From Apostichopus japonicus (lineage: Eukaryota > Echinodermata > Holothuroidea > Aspidochirotida > Stichopodidae): a DNA stretch of 60,000 nucleotides. The position numbers and the translations under genes were made by a program. Within the stretch, counting starts at the first letter, position 1, and every line of letters begins with the position of its first letter. Below, in pieces: positions 23,172-34,210 of this stretch. Below the pieces are notes generated by a model, which saw only the letters and a program-made list of their open reading frames with translations, had not been told where the DNA came from and did no database searches. Location of the stretch: positions 16,890,310 to 16,950,309 of the forward strand of contig NC_092575.1 in assembly GCF_037975245.1 (NCBI RefSeq), in the 5' to 3' direction.

Positions 23172-26100
23172 ATGGCACCCATCAAATTAAAAGAAGTTGT
23201 GACGTACAGTTCCCAGGTTTGTTTAGGTGTGCCTATACTAGCTCTAACTCTAGCATAGGCCTAGTAGTAAAAGTATTTAGTAACATTACGCCTAGCCTAA
23301 GTAAGTTAGGTGCCATAGGCTTGACCTACACTGGTTGCAACTTGAATTTGTAAAGTTAGGCTAAGTATTGACTTGCCTAACATCAGGGCTATAGCCAGGC
23401 TAATGGTAAATCTTTGCTGGGCTGCATATGACAAAGTTGTAATTGTTTTCAGCATACACTGAATCTGGTGATGGCGGTGGCCTAGCTATGTATTGCTGGT
23501 ATCTATAGCCGTGTAGGCTTAATGTCTGTTCTTCAGAAGAGCTATTTAGAAAACACAGATGGCTATGCTTGTGAGAGAGAACAATAACAATTTATAACAA
23601 AAAAGCATTTAGAATAAATATATAAACCAAAAAAAAAAACATTTAGGAAACATTATCACTGCTGCCCTAGCCTTATGTAATTTTCATATATTCAACCTTC
23701 CCACAAGGATGACAACCATCAGGCAGAAAACCTTCTCAAAGCTCAAACACAGTGGAACCGATGGCTGTGTTCTCCCGATGACAAGTCAGGTTGCATTCAA
23801 GTGGAAATGATGCTTGAAAAGGCAGAAGAGATTGGCTTCATTGACATTGGTAGGTAAGATGAGCTGTATTCATGATCAACAGCCCTGTGTAATATTATTT
23901 GAAAGATTTAAAGGCATTGAAGACTTGCCCCAAACCGCGTGCCACCCTCTGAAAAAGTTAAAGGCATTGAAGACTCGCCCTAAACCGCGTGCGGCCATCT
24001 GAAAAAGTTAACTTTCCGTTGCTTGCAAGTGACGTATTTTTCGTGGCGCTACAAAATGCAGTAATGAAACGTGATACCTTGTTATCTTTAGCTGGACCTG
24101 AGATGTCCATCGCTGTATTTTTGTATACACAGTGCTGTGGGTATTGACCGCAGCTGTATGTACTGACTATACACTAGTGTCTAATTAGACGTTTCTTTCT
24201 GCGCGAGTCTTCACACCCTTTAACTTTCCGTTGCTTGCAAGTGAAGTTTTTTTCTTGTCGCTACAAAATGCAGACGGTCATGAAACGTGATACCTTGTTA
24301 TCTTTTATCTAGACCTGAGATGTCCATCGCTGCTATGTACACTGTGTTGTGGGTATTGACCGTAGCTGTATGTATTGACTGTACACTAGTGTCTAATTAC
24401 CGACGGTAGCAAGCTGTGTGTGTATTTTCTGGTATCGATGGTGGTGTCTAACACTTCTGTTACACTTCATTCGAAACTAAGTCAGATTACCGGCATGAAG
24501 CGTTTCTTTGTGTGCGAGTCGTCACACCCTTTAAAGGAGAAACAAACCCAATAATTATCATTAGCTTTGATAGAAATCATTGTGTAGCTTCATTTGGAAG
24601 ATATTCTAATTTTAATAAAATGTGATTGAGAGCATTTCATTTGGTAAATATGTGATGTCATAGAGCCTCTAGGATCTAAAACCTTTACTTAGTCTGTGTT
24701 TTACTTTGCTGACACTAAAACCAATGCCATACTTAAACTATGTTAAGAGCTTCAATATTTTAGACTCGGTATATTGAAAGACGCACACCTCCATTACAGA
24801 ATGTAAATATTGTATAAATTTGAAACACAACTGGCTCCATCATGTCCCACTTAGATTCTGATTATTCTGCCAGATAAAATAACGTTTTTCTCCGCTGTTT
24901 GGGGAAGTTGTTCATGGCAGTAATTTTTTGGTTATTTTTGGTTATTTTGGTTATTTTTACTTATTTTTACAGTTTGAAGTGAATTTTATTCACACCCAAC
25001 TCTTGTCTTGTTGTTGTGGTTATAACATAGTGCCAGATTTTACACAAGGGTCAAGAAACAACTTTAATTTACTTGTCATAAAAAACATATATGCCACATG
25101 AAACAACATATGGCCAAATACATGCTCCAGATACACATTTTAGTACAAATGACAGTCTTTGCATCAATTGTCTAGATATTTAATTCTACCTTTTCTAACT
25201 AAAAACTAAAATTTCTAAATAAAGCAAAGACTTCTCGTAATTGTTCATTGATTACAGTAATTAATGCAACATGTTTTTTGTTTTTTTTTCCTTTTAAATT
25301 TGTCTCGGATCAAATAAAACCCATGAAAGGTTTCTTCTTTCGTAGGGAATTATGGTTCATCGATGGTCGAGATTCAAGTCAGACGTTCATTTGACACTGA
25401 TTTCAGAGCCCTGCTCCCTGCCACCATGTTCCGTACCATCGAGGAAAGTCGCCAAGGAAGAAACAAAAATGGGGTCAGGATGTTCACAAAAGGTTTGTGA
25501 TATGTTCTTGTCAATTATTTTTGATAATAATAACAACAGACACAGAGGGATATGATGTAAAACAGAACTGTGGTGTATTGACTCGACGTAAGTCGTACTA
25601 AGGATCTTGCGTGAGTGGCCACTCCTAAGGGACTTTTGACATATCTGAGATGTAAACAAACATGTATGGAACGCCAGAAAGGCATAAATGTAACAGTTTG
25701 GGTGGAAAAAAATTCTCTTCAGTAAAGACAATCTTCTGGCAATTAAAGTTATTATTTATTATTATGATTATTTTTTTTTTTCAAGATGCATGAAATGCGT
25801 GATTTATTCAGACCTCCATTTAAATATCAGAATTTAGGGCTGGATTCACAAACTGTGCAAATGAAACCAATCTTTTCTGTTTTATTTGTAAAGGTTGCAC
25901 ACATATATTGCCCAGATTGAATGGACATAATCAGACTGAACTGGAACGTATAGTAAACATAGCGTTTTTGATAATCATTAAGATCCATATTCTAAGAAAT
26001 GGTTTCTGCAAAACCGAACGTCTGATGACACACGCAGCAACTCTTTTTTTTTTTCTGTGTTTTTGGTGCTCCTTTAAGTCACATGCAAAATCATTCAATA

Positions 26101-27198
26101 ATTCAATGATTGGTTTCATTTGTCGAACCTAGGCAGTTTGAACGTGTGAATTGCTGGACACTGTCCTCAGCCTGTCAGGTAAACACTGCATGCATGCATT
26201 TGCATACTGAACCTACGCAACTTAAAACTGGCAAGATATGAATCAGTTGTAGTTTAAAGAATGCACACTCCGTCCAATTATACAAGACTTGTCCTGTCAC
26301 AGAAGTTGGGTTGTGATGGGTCACCCGCCCCCTCCCCCCGAAAAAAAACCCACTCAATGTACTCACAACATTCTGTAAATGTTTCAACTGGAAATATTTT
26401 TTTCAATTTTCACCTACCTTGCAAATATTTCTGTCACTATGAAATACTGTTCGTTTAAAATGTTCATCATTTTCATTGCATCGTAAGGTCTCATCTTGAG
26501 TTCAGTATTAACAAAACACAGGCTTTGATGATGTTTCCCAGACTGATCTATTAATATTTTGAACACAAATCCAAACTAACCAAAGTGTGAGTCCAATTTG
26601 TCAGCGTAGTGCGTACTAGACTTAAACAACATTCTTGAAGCTGTACGGCGTGTACGCACACAAAAAAAAATACCCAGATTTCTGCTAAGCATCATTCGTA
26701 AACCTCTAAACATATTAAAGAACAAAAAAGTGATTCTCAATTTTAATAGTTTACTTTGGCCTTTTTTTTTCCCCTACAATTTTAATGTTTTTATGGAAAG
26801 TATATATACAGTATAAACTACCAGAGGTAGTTATAACAGTGGACTGCACTACCATATTTTTGACTGATACTGAATGAAGTTTACTTTAAATACTACAACT
26901 GGTCATGAAAGAAGAAGGAAAGGTTTAATTGAAATTTAATTGCAAAAGTGACCATGCTATTAACTGAATAAGTCTTTCTCTTTTTCTTCTTCTTCTTCTT
27001 CTTCTTCTTCCACCAATCATGATAGAAAATTTTGTTGAAGGAGTCAGAGATCAAAAGTGGGACAGGGTGAAAATCATCTGCAGGGAACTGTCAAAAAAAA
27101 TCAAACAGTTTGGTTTAGCGTTCGTGTCCTTCTCTTCTGTTAAACCAAACAGTGTTCGACGAAATGACGCCAGCGTTCTTGAGAAGTCCGAAAAAATG
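23172..27198 (+). CDS. XRCC1-N domain exons 1-4
   Basis: Exon 1 (15 codons) ends after SSQ, exon 2 covers the AENLLKA helix to IDIG, exon 3 covers NYGSSMVEI to MFTK and exon 4 covers WDRVKI to the end of the domain. The exon 4 acceptor follows a long TTC-repeat polypyrimidine tract (about 26970-27010). The ATG at 23172 is chosen because it matches the short N-terminus of XRCC1 exactly. Confidence 0.88.
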
Positions 27199-30100
27199 GT
27201 AAGTGCTGTTCAAAACTGTTTATATGGGTCGACTCTAAACATGCCGGTAGTAATAACCATTCCCAAAAACCAGACCCTCCACATTCCCCACCTGCCCCCA
27301 TGCCTTGCACACACCCTCTCCTATCTGTATTAGTTGCATGTGAACTATGTTTTATTCATAGTTCTCATTTATGACTATTCAATTCCATGCTTGGCTTTGA
27401 TTCTTTGTTGATAAGACATTCACTGGAATTCCATAACTCACTGTCGCTCTAGTATCGAATTGTGATTATTATTATTATTATTTACAGTGTGTATTTCTTT
27501 TTTTTTCAGATTCACCACACATTTAGTTGCTGTACAATTTTTTAAATTTATGATTATAGTCATTGTAATGTAGATGGCAAACAAAACAATTTCAAGTTTT
27601 TACAAGTAAATAAAATGTGTTTACCGGTGTCTGCACTGACAGAGTTAACATTTCGAGTAATGTGAATGAAAGGAGTACATTTTGGAAGTGGCTCATTGCA
27701 AGCAATAATGTACATAAATATTACTTGCAAAAATAGTTTGTTGTTCTCAAGTATATTCTATTTCTATTTTTCCATAATTCTAGGCATCTGCCGTGAAAGG
27801 GAAACAAACGAAACGGCAACCAAACATTATACCGGCTTGGAAGAAGGATGCATCATTTTATAGACAGTACTTAGAGAAGGACACAACCAGGTGAGACAAA
27901 CAGAATAGCTTAAAGGATTGGTTCAGTTGTCATACATGTTTATGTTATATGAAAGAGGACAATAAAGAAACACAATGGTGAAAAAACTGTTCAAATATCT
28001 TTTTCGGTTAAAGAGATATTCAAGTGTAAAGTTTTATCAGATTGTGTAGAAACTGCTGAAATCTGAGTATCTGACTAGCTGTGATGTCATATCCTCACAT
28101 TCCTGAAAAGTCTTTGTTTTTTTTCTCTAAATATTTTGTGAGATTTCATGACTTTCAAACCAAAATATATGTCAGGAGATCTCATATTTGTCAAAGGAAG
28201 TATTTGAGATTAAACATCTGAAGAATTTTTGATCATATTATTTTCAAATGTGTTAAAAGTTGTAAATAATTTTTAAAGAAATATATTCACAAATGTTAAG
28301 GAAGTGAGGATGTGACGTCACACCCTCACAGTAAGTCTTTCTACACCAGTCGTTTTCAAAGAAATTTTGATATCTTCAAAGTGTCATATCTCCTGAACAG
28401 AGCATGCTATCATGGTAGTTTCTTCACTGTTCTTTTTGTTTTTTGTGCTCTTTCATACAAAATAGACATGTCAAACACCTGAACCAATCCTTTAATAATT
28501 CATTGAGAAAGACAATCTTGAATTCCTGATATGTGACAATTAACATTTAGGAAAGTTACGATACAACCTGCCTTAGAATCTAAATTATTTAAGTCTGGCG
28601 ACAAGATTTTTTTAAGAACTAAATGTCTTTTGAAATTGGTCTAAACAACCTTTTCTCATTACTTGCAATAATGTGGTCTCCCTTGAAGATATACATGTAT
28701 TTGACTTAGCAGGTGAGATTACTCAACCAAAGAGGATTTACATTGGCTAAAAATATAAACATTGTACCTAATCTATGTTGTAACTAGTTTAAAGATAGAT
28801 CAGAAGGCCTACAAAGTACTTCTCCAATTTTGTGTTTGTCTCGATAGTGGATCCGTGAAACCAGAAATGAAAGACAGAATTCTGAAGATGTCGTCAACAT
28901 CAGAGGATGGTCCAAGAAATGAAGCATCTTTTGGGCGCTCTGCGAAAATGTTGATCGCGGCCTCCTCGACTAACACCGACCTGACAGAAATAACCAACTA
29001 TGAACCTACCGTAGGTAACGTCCCTGTGAATGAGGTCAAGGACGGCCTCGTACAATTCCGACGCAAACTTCAAAAGTTTATTCGCAAAGAAGGACAAGGA
29101 ATCGCTAACGCATCGATGAAAGGTAAGTTGTGTGCGGTTGCATTTTTCATCCTTCATCTGTACACGCAACCTATACCTGTCTTGCAATACATTTGTACAT
29201 GCTGTGACACTAACCTTAAAAACCTGTACCGGTAAAAGCCCAACCAAAGAAAGAAATCCCAGGACATTTAAGTTCCTGTCCTATTTTGTTAATATTTGAG
29301 GGTTTATGATCTGCAAGTAGCCATAAAATTATTCTTTGTAGACATTGATCATGATAACTGTAGGGAGTGAGAACATTTGCTGGAGACAAACGGACAATCT
29401 TGTTTCGGGGGGGCATGACAGCATTTTCTAGAAAGAAAAAAAAAAAAAAGTAAATAAGAATTATTCTCTCAAGTAAGGACCGAGAGACAGAAACGCACGA
29501 TAAGCTGTGTTTCATCCACCCAACATTTACAACCTTTGAATAAAACTTAAAAGCTATCTAGTGGAGTGTTAGCTCAGTGGTTAATGCCGGTGCCTCTCAA
29601 TCATAAGGTCCCGAGTTTGAGTCACTCCAAAATTAATGTATGTCCTCCAGTTACAGAGTTGTTGACAATTGACAATTCATAATCATGGCGTTAAATGAAT
29701 TAAAAATTAGAAATTTCGTATGTAATCAAAACTGCCACCGAAGACAATGGTCTTGTCTGAAACATACTCTTTTAAAGTATTAAATATCACATGTTTTTCT
29801 ACTGTTTCTTTGAGCAGGTCTTCGATCAAAATTTGAAGAACAATTGGGTTACAAGATGGATAAAATGATGAAGCTGGAATTCAAGATGGCGTCACTGAGG
29901 GCAGCAGAGAGTTTGCTATCATCCGAAAAGTTGCCCGTCCAGAGAGCAAACGAGAGCAAAGAGACGCCCGAACAGAAGCCGAAGAGGAAGAGCAGACCTG
30001 GAACAACGAAGAGGAAAATATTTCCAGAGAAAGAAATACCGAAAAGGCTTCCTGCATCAGCCTATAGAAACTGTCCGAGATGCTTTGGTAAGTTTTCAAG

Positions 30101-32017
30101 GAATGAAAAAACTGGTTTTGGATTAACGGCTTCTCAATTCCGATTAACTTCTCCTTTTTTGTAATGTGGATGGAAGTGCTTTTGATAAACAAATTAGTTT
30201 TGAATCCTGTTCGCAAGATCGTGAAGCTTGGACCTCATACTAGTAACGATATAACTGTGCTGAGCTCCTACATGACTGTTGATTGGTAATACTGTGGAGT
30301 GTTAGCTCAGTGGTTAACGCCGGTGCCTTTCAATCATAAGGTCCCCGGTTCGAGTCACTCCCTGATTAATGTATGTCGTCCAGTTACAGAGTTGTTGACA
30401 ATTGACAATACATAATCATGGACGTTAAATATGAATGTAAGAGACTGACTTCGGTCAGCTTGCGGCTTTGATAAGCCAGTGAGGCTTCTTCGTGAGTTCC
30501 TGCTCGCAGGAGGATCTAATATATACATACAATACTGGTGTTGTACCACAATTGATTGCATCTTTAACTTACACACTCAATTTGTTACCTTTTATGAGGT
30601 GGCTGGAGCATTGGTAAAAGTTTCCAGCTGACATGTTCCCCCGCCCCCGCCCCCACCCCATCTAACTTAGGATATCTGATGGTTTGAAATATTTTTCACA
30701 ACACTTATAAGTTTACCCACAGTGAAGGTTGAGAACAGTTGCAAACTTTTCTTATTGTACTTCCTGGCTATTATGTGGTAACTGTCTGTGTTGAATCTGT
30801 TTGGTCAAAGAATTTCTAGAAGAATTTCTAGAATGCCTGAAAGCACCGTTCAGTTATCCTCAGTATGACACTGTAGTTAATTTGATCTTCTTTAGCATTC
30901 AGACATCGAAATAATCCCGATAACTGCAAACACGACCCCGAAAAAGCTATTTCCGTAGGTCCATCTTGGGACTTCTTCCTAAAAGTAAATACCTTTCTGG
31001 TGCATATGACTACTCCTGTTATTGTGGTATTGTACTTACTACATAATGGATATAGGGCAGTCATCTTGTCTAACATGTTGAAAATCTTTTTGTTGTTCTA
31101 TTCATACATTTTAAAACTAAAAGCAGACACAAACAATGCTGAGAAGTACACATTATCATGGACAAAAACTATCACTTGTAGCATATAATCAAAACATTGA
31201 TATCATAGCTACAAAATTTGCAAGACCACATCTTAGACTTACTCAAGTCCTCCAACATGCACAACACTAGCCCAGTACTAGATGGGTTGATGGTAAGTAG
31301 TACATCTCTCATCCAATTTGAACTTGTGTATACTCTTTGACATTTCTTTGAAATTGTCAACTTTTCTGTGTACTTTCAGTTAAATTCACAGCCAACCAGA
31401 TAAACCTTCACATCGCAAACTGCGTTCCTGATCACCTGCAGATAGCTAGGGCGGCTCTCGGTGCCATCACCGGAAGCAGTTCTCCGTCCACCTCAGCAAA
31501 CACCACAGTGCCCCCAACGAGTCATGCCAAAAAACATGGACGAACCAATAATAAAGAAAAGGAACCTGTCCCCAAAACAAAGAAGGCAACAACCCGGAAA
31601 AGAGCGACGGGTCCAAAGAGACCTAAGAGGTGCGGTACCAGGGTGCCATCCACCTCATTAACGAGACCAGTGACTCAAAGCATCTCACAAACCAGTGGAA
31701 CCAACAGAGGATGTTACTCTCCGCGCACCAGTAACTCTTCACCGCAACTCAATTCTCGAGTCGGCTCTGGTCAATCTCGGCCAGGTCCTTCAGCTAGCAT
31801 CATGCAGGGTATCCAGGATTTGTCTGGTCAAACTCGGCCAGGTCCTTCAGATAGCATTATGCAGGGTAACCAGGATTTGTCTGGTCAAACCCGACCAGGT
31901 CCTTCAGCTAGCACCATGCAGGGTAACCAGGAACTGTTTCCATGTCCAATATGCCATGACTCTTATGACATTGATCTTATCCAGGTGCACGCAAGTTTAT
32001 GTGGAGAGAGTTACTGA
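23172..32017 (+). CDS. XRCC1 N-terminal-domain protein with two C-terminal UBZ4 zinc fingers
   Basis: Eight exons: 23172-23216, 23708-23849, 25346-25492, 27026-27198, 27784-27890, 28848-29122, 29818-30087, 31380-32017; all GT-AG with matching phases, 598 codons. Residues 1 to about 155 align with the XRCC1 N-terminal domain: start PIKLKEVVTYSSQ, AENLLKA, W, IDIGN-GS, NGVRMF, KWDRVKIIC, FGLAFVSF (human XRCC1: HVVSCSSQ, AENLLKA, VDIGNDGS, NRVRMF, RWDRVKIVC, FGLSFVRF). This domain binds DNA polymerase beta and nicked DNA in XRCC1. A basic low-complexity middle follows. C382-X2-C385-X11-H397-X3-C401 and C575-X2-C578-X11-H590-X3-C594 fit UBZ4 fingers of RAD18 type, which bind ubiquitin. No BRCT domain precedes the stop. 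Closest named family: XNDC1-like. A nuclear DNA-repair or ubiquitin-reading adaptor role is inferred. Confidence 0.88.
23908..24534. mobile_element. Tandemly duplicated MITE with two left and two right ends
   Basis: Left ends TTAAAGGCATTGAAGACT are at 23908 and 23958; right ends (complement TTAAAGGGTGTGAAGACTCG, then a variant) are at 24223 and 24534. Two body copies start with TTAACTTTCCGTTGCTTGCA at 24007 and 24221. They share ACGTGATACCTTGTTATCTT, GAGATGTCCATCGCTG and GTGGGTATTGACCG. The element lies in intron 2 of the XRCC1-N gene and has no ORF. Confidence 0.75.
27914..28491. mobile_element. Foldback MITE copy 1, TTAA/TA flanked
   Basis: The ends AGGATTGGTTCAG and CTGAACCAATCCT are flanked by TTAA (27910-27913, 28492-28495). 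Inner sequence continues as imperfect inverted repeats (GATGTCA...ATCCTCAC left, TGACGTCACACCCTCAC right), so most of the element can fold on itself. A second copy at 40832-41404 is very similar. The TTAA target suggests a piggyBac-type source; a TA target (Tc/mariner) fits equally. It is in intron 5 of the XRCC1-N gene. Confidence 0.85.
29562..29705 (+). mobile_element. tRNA-derived SINE, family B, 3'-truncated
   Basis: TGGAGTGTTAGCTCAGTGG with an intact A box, then a B box changed to GAGTTTGAGTCACTCC, then the family body up to CATAATCATGG. The GCTTGCGGCTTTGATAAGCC portion is missing. In intron 6 of the XRCC1-N gene. Confidence 0.8.
29818..30087 (+). CDS. Exon 7: helical/basic linker and first half of UBZ4 finger 1
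   Basis: It encodes a Lys/Met-rich helix (YKMDKMMKLEF) and a strongly basic segment (KPKRKSRPGTTKRK, a plausible nuclear localisation signal), and stops right after N-C-P-R-C-F. The intron thus splits the first zinc finger between its CxxC and HxxxC halves, the rest being at the start of exon 8. Confidence 0.85.
30294..30530 (+). mobile_element. tRNA-derived SINE, family B, near full length
   Basis: A box TAGCTCAGTGGTTAACGC, B box GGTTCGAGTCACTCC, then a body containing GTCAGCTTGCGGCTTTGATA and a TATACATACA tail. It is the complement of the copy at 18181-18455. In intron 7 of the XRCC1-N gene. Confidence 0.85.
31380..32017 (+). CDS. Exon 8: second half of UBZ4 finger 1, 19-residue repeats, UBZ4 finger 2
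   Basis: Begins with the H-X3-C half of finger 1, then a Thr/Lys-rich basic segment (KKATTRKRATGPKRPKR). Three near-identical 19-residue repeats follow (GQTRPGPSxSxMQGNQDLS type; 57-bp DNA period, about 31770-31930). The second C-X2-C-X11-H-X3-C finger ends four residues before the stop. A terminal position is common for UBZ fingers. Confidence 0.87.
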
Positions 32018-32860
32018 CTGGAAGCGAAGATAGGGAAGTGAGGTATAGAATACTTATAAGGCCTGATGAAGTAGTGCAGTTTTGATTGGCACAGGATCTT
32101 TTCCAAAGTTAGAAGTTATCCCGAGAAGTACAACCAGATTGGTTATACAGAAGAGATGTTAACTAGATTTATTTGGCCTGAAAACAACTAGTGTGTCAGA
32201 AACCACCAGTTACTATATGGAAACGTATAGATGACAGAGTTGAATCAAAACATAACAGTTTACCCAGATTTTGCTTGCACTTTTTTTCAAAAAATATTAG
32301 TTTATGGAAAAATGAAAGGATAAAGTTTGTATTATGCCACATGTCTTTGTTTATCATGACTCATTAGATTCATGAGGTAATGCAGGGGTTAGGGGTACCA
32401 TGAGGTACAGAGGTACCATGAGAAAATCACTTGTTTTAAAAAAAAAATAATAATAATTAAAAAAGGAGTAGTAAAACAGTTAATATAACTTTTTAATTCT
32501 CAAAGAAGGAAACTTTTCTAAGACAGTTTCATTATGTTAGGTTCAAACCATATTTCCTAAGTGCAAGTAGCATAATTTATGACCCCCAAGCTAAGACTGG
32601 CTGCAAGTTACCAGCCATGTCTGCGAGATGGTGAATAGTACGTTCACTCAAATATCTCACTTTGAACGCTTGTGTTTTAATTGCTATTTTATTCCTTATC
32701 TTGGAAGATTAAATATTCTGACATTGCTAATATTTTTATTTAAAGTCCTGTAGCAGTGTAGTGCGCTTTCTCATTAAATAATTTGGTGCATTTTATGAGG
32801 ATTATATTTATGTGATTCCATCAGGTTATTGCACAAGATCAAGCCGAAGCTATCATCATT
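32018..32860 (+). other. 3' UTR/flank of the XRCC1-N gene
   Basis: AT-rich with no ORF of note. An ATTAAA variant (about 32775) is the only candidate polyadenylation signal I see close to the stop. The exact end is unknown. Confidence 0.35.
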
Positions 32861-33110
32861 TTACTGTCAGGTGACATTTGCATTTGCAAAGTATAGTCGC
32901 TGTAAGGTAAAAAAAAACATCATTTTACCATAAGGTGACATTCGCATTTACAAAGTATAACTCCTGTAAGGTAAAAAAAAATCATTTTACTATCAGGTAA
33001 CATTCGCATTTACAAAGTATCATGCCCTGTAAGGTAAAAACATCATTTCACTGTCAGGTGACATTCGCATTTACAAAGTATAATCTCCTGTAAGGTTAAA
33101 AAAAAACATA
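32850..33110. repeat. Four tandem copies of a roughly 60-bp unit
   Basis: Each unit reads TCAGGTGACATTCGCATTTA, then CAAAGTATA, CTGTAAGGT and an A-run leading to CATCATTT. Copies begin near 32867, 32932, 32995 and 33054. Confidence 0.85.
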
Positions 33111-33755
33111 TCGATGTGAAATATATGGTTAAGTTGTGGTGTTAGTGTTACAAACAGATGTTGAACACTTATAGAAACTTATATTTTCGAAACAAACAGT
33201 AACACTAGGCATATGGCTACAACACTTTTACAGCATGGACACATGTGCATAGAATCAGCCTCTATTAAAATTGGGCCGAACATTCTATACTGTCATAAAC
33301 TGGTTCAAGTTGATTGTGAGAAGAATAACAGCTTAAGCAGAATAAGTGGACATTTTGTACTTGTAGTTTCTTGAGTGAATTTGGAAAGAATGTTGAAGAT
33401 CATTGTTTTTATCATTATGTAATGAATGCAACCAGCAGGTGTAATACAAAACCAATATTTAATAATATTATTTTAAGTTTTAAGAAGAGGTTTTTTTTGC
33501 ATAACTTTGCCTATATTTAGTCTTATTATTCTATCATTATTATTAGTAGTATTATTTTTCAGTAAAATTCAAGTTCATATTTTATCCTACTGCATGTTAG
33601 GTGTAAAGCGAAAGACCTGAGAGTTTTGGCTAAGTCAGTGTGCTAACCAGTTTTTAGTCCTAATGTATAGAAAAATTCATCTTTTTTCTTCAACAAGATT
33701 CATTATTCTTTCATGCATTTGCTATCAAAAACTAGGTTATTGTTTTTTCTTTCTC

Positions 33756-34210
33756 AAATATTCTGTTCCTGGCAGGTGCAATTTTGGTGGACATATACAT
33801 ATATATATCAGGCCTCGACAATTTTTTTGAAAACTACTCGCCAACTGGCGACCGAGTCTAAAATTCTACTCGCCAAAACGTTAAATTTACTGGAAATGTT
33901 TTTCTCGCTGAGTGTTTGTGTGGTATAATCCAGTATGGCCTAACTTAGGATATTGCGTTATATTGTTACTGTTAGTTGTTTACAGCACAAACGATCTTGG
34001 CTCACAAGTTAATAGTAAGCCTAGCGTATAAAGGCAATGAGTGAATGAGCCACTCGCCAAAATGTCGAGCATAATACATTTTTTGCTCGCCATTCGCAAA
34101 ATTCTAGTCGCCATTGGCGAGTTGGCGACCGTATTTGTCGAGGCCAGATAAATATATACATATATATATATATGTCCACCAAAATTGCACCTGCCAGGAA
34201 CAGAATATTT
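33756..34210. repeat. Palindrome with about 41-bp arms, its AT centre split by an insertion
   Basis: The left arm AAATATTCTGTTCCTGGCAG... and the right arm ...CTGCCAGGAACAGAATATTT match over about 41 bp, ending in GGTGGACATATA and (TA)n at the centre. An element with ends CAGGCCTCGACAA / TTGTCGAGGCCAG occupies the middle (33809-34147). Confidence 0.85.
33809..34147. mobile_element. hAT-like MITE inside the palindrome
   Basis: TIR CAGGCCTCGACAA against CTGGCCTCGACAA (one mismatch). The flanks ATATATAT and ATAAATAT are a plausible 8-bp target duplication with one change. The interior has ACTCGCCAACTGGCGACC near the left end and a related GGCGAGTTGGCGACC near the right, so the TIRs extend imperfectly inward. 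Confidence 0.7.

Noticed and set aside
30294-30365. Possible tRNA gene on the plus strand
   Set aside because: Same reasoning: it is the head of a repeated SINE family (18181-18455, 29562-29705, 30294-30530), with no sound cloverleaf 3' end.
23172-32017. Calling this gene XRCC1 itself
   Set aside because: Only the N-terminal domain matches; there is no BRCT domain before the stop, and two UBZ4-type fingers are present instead.
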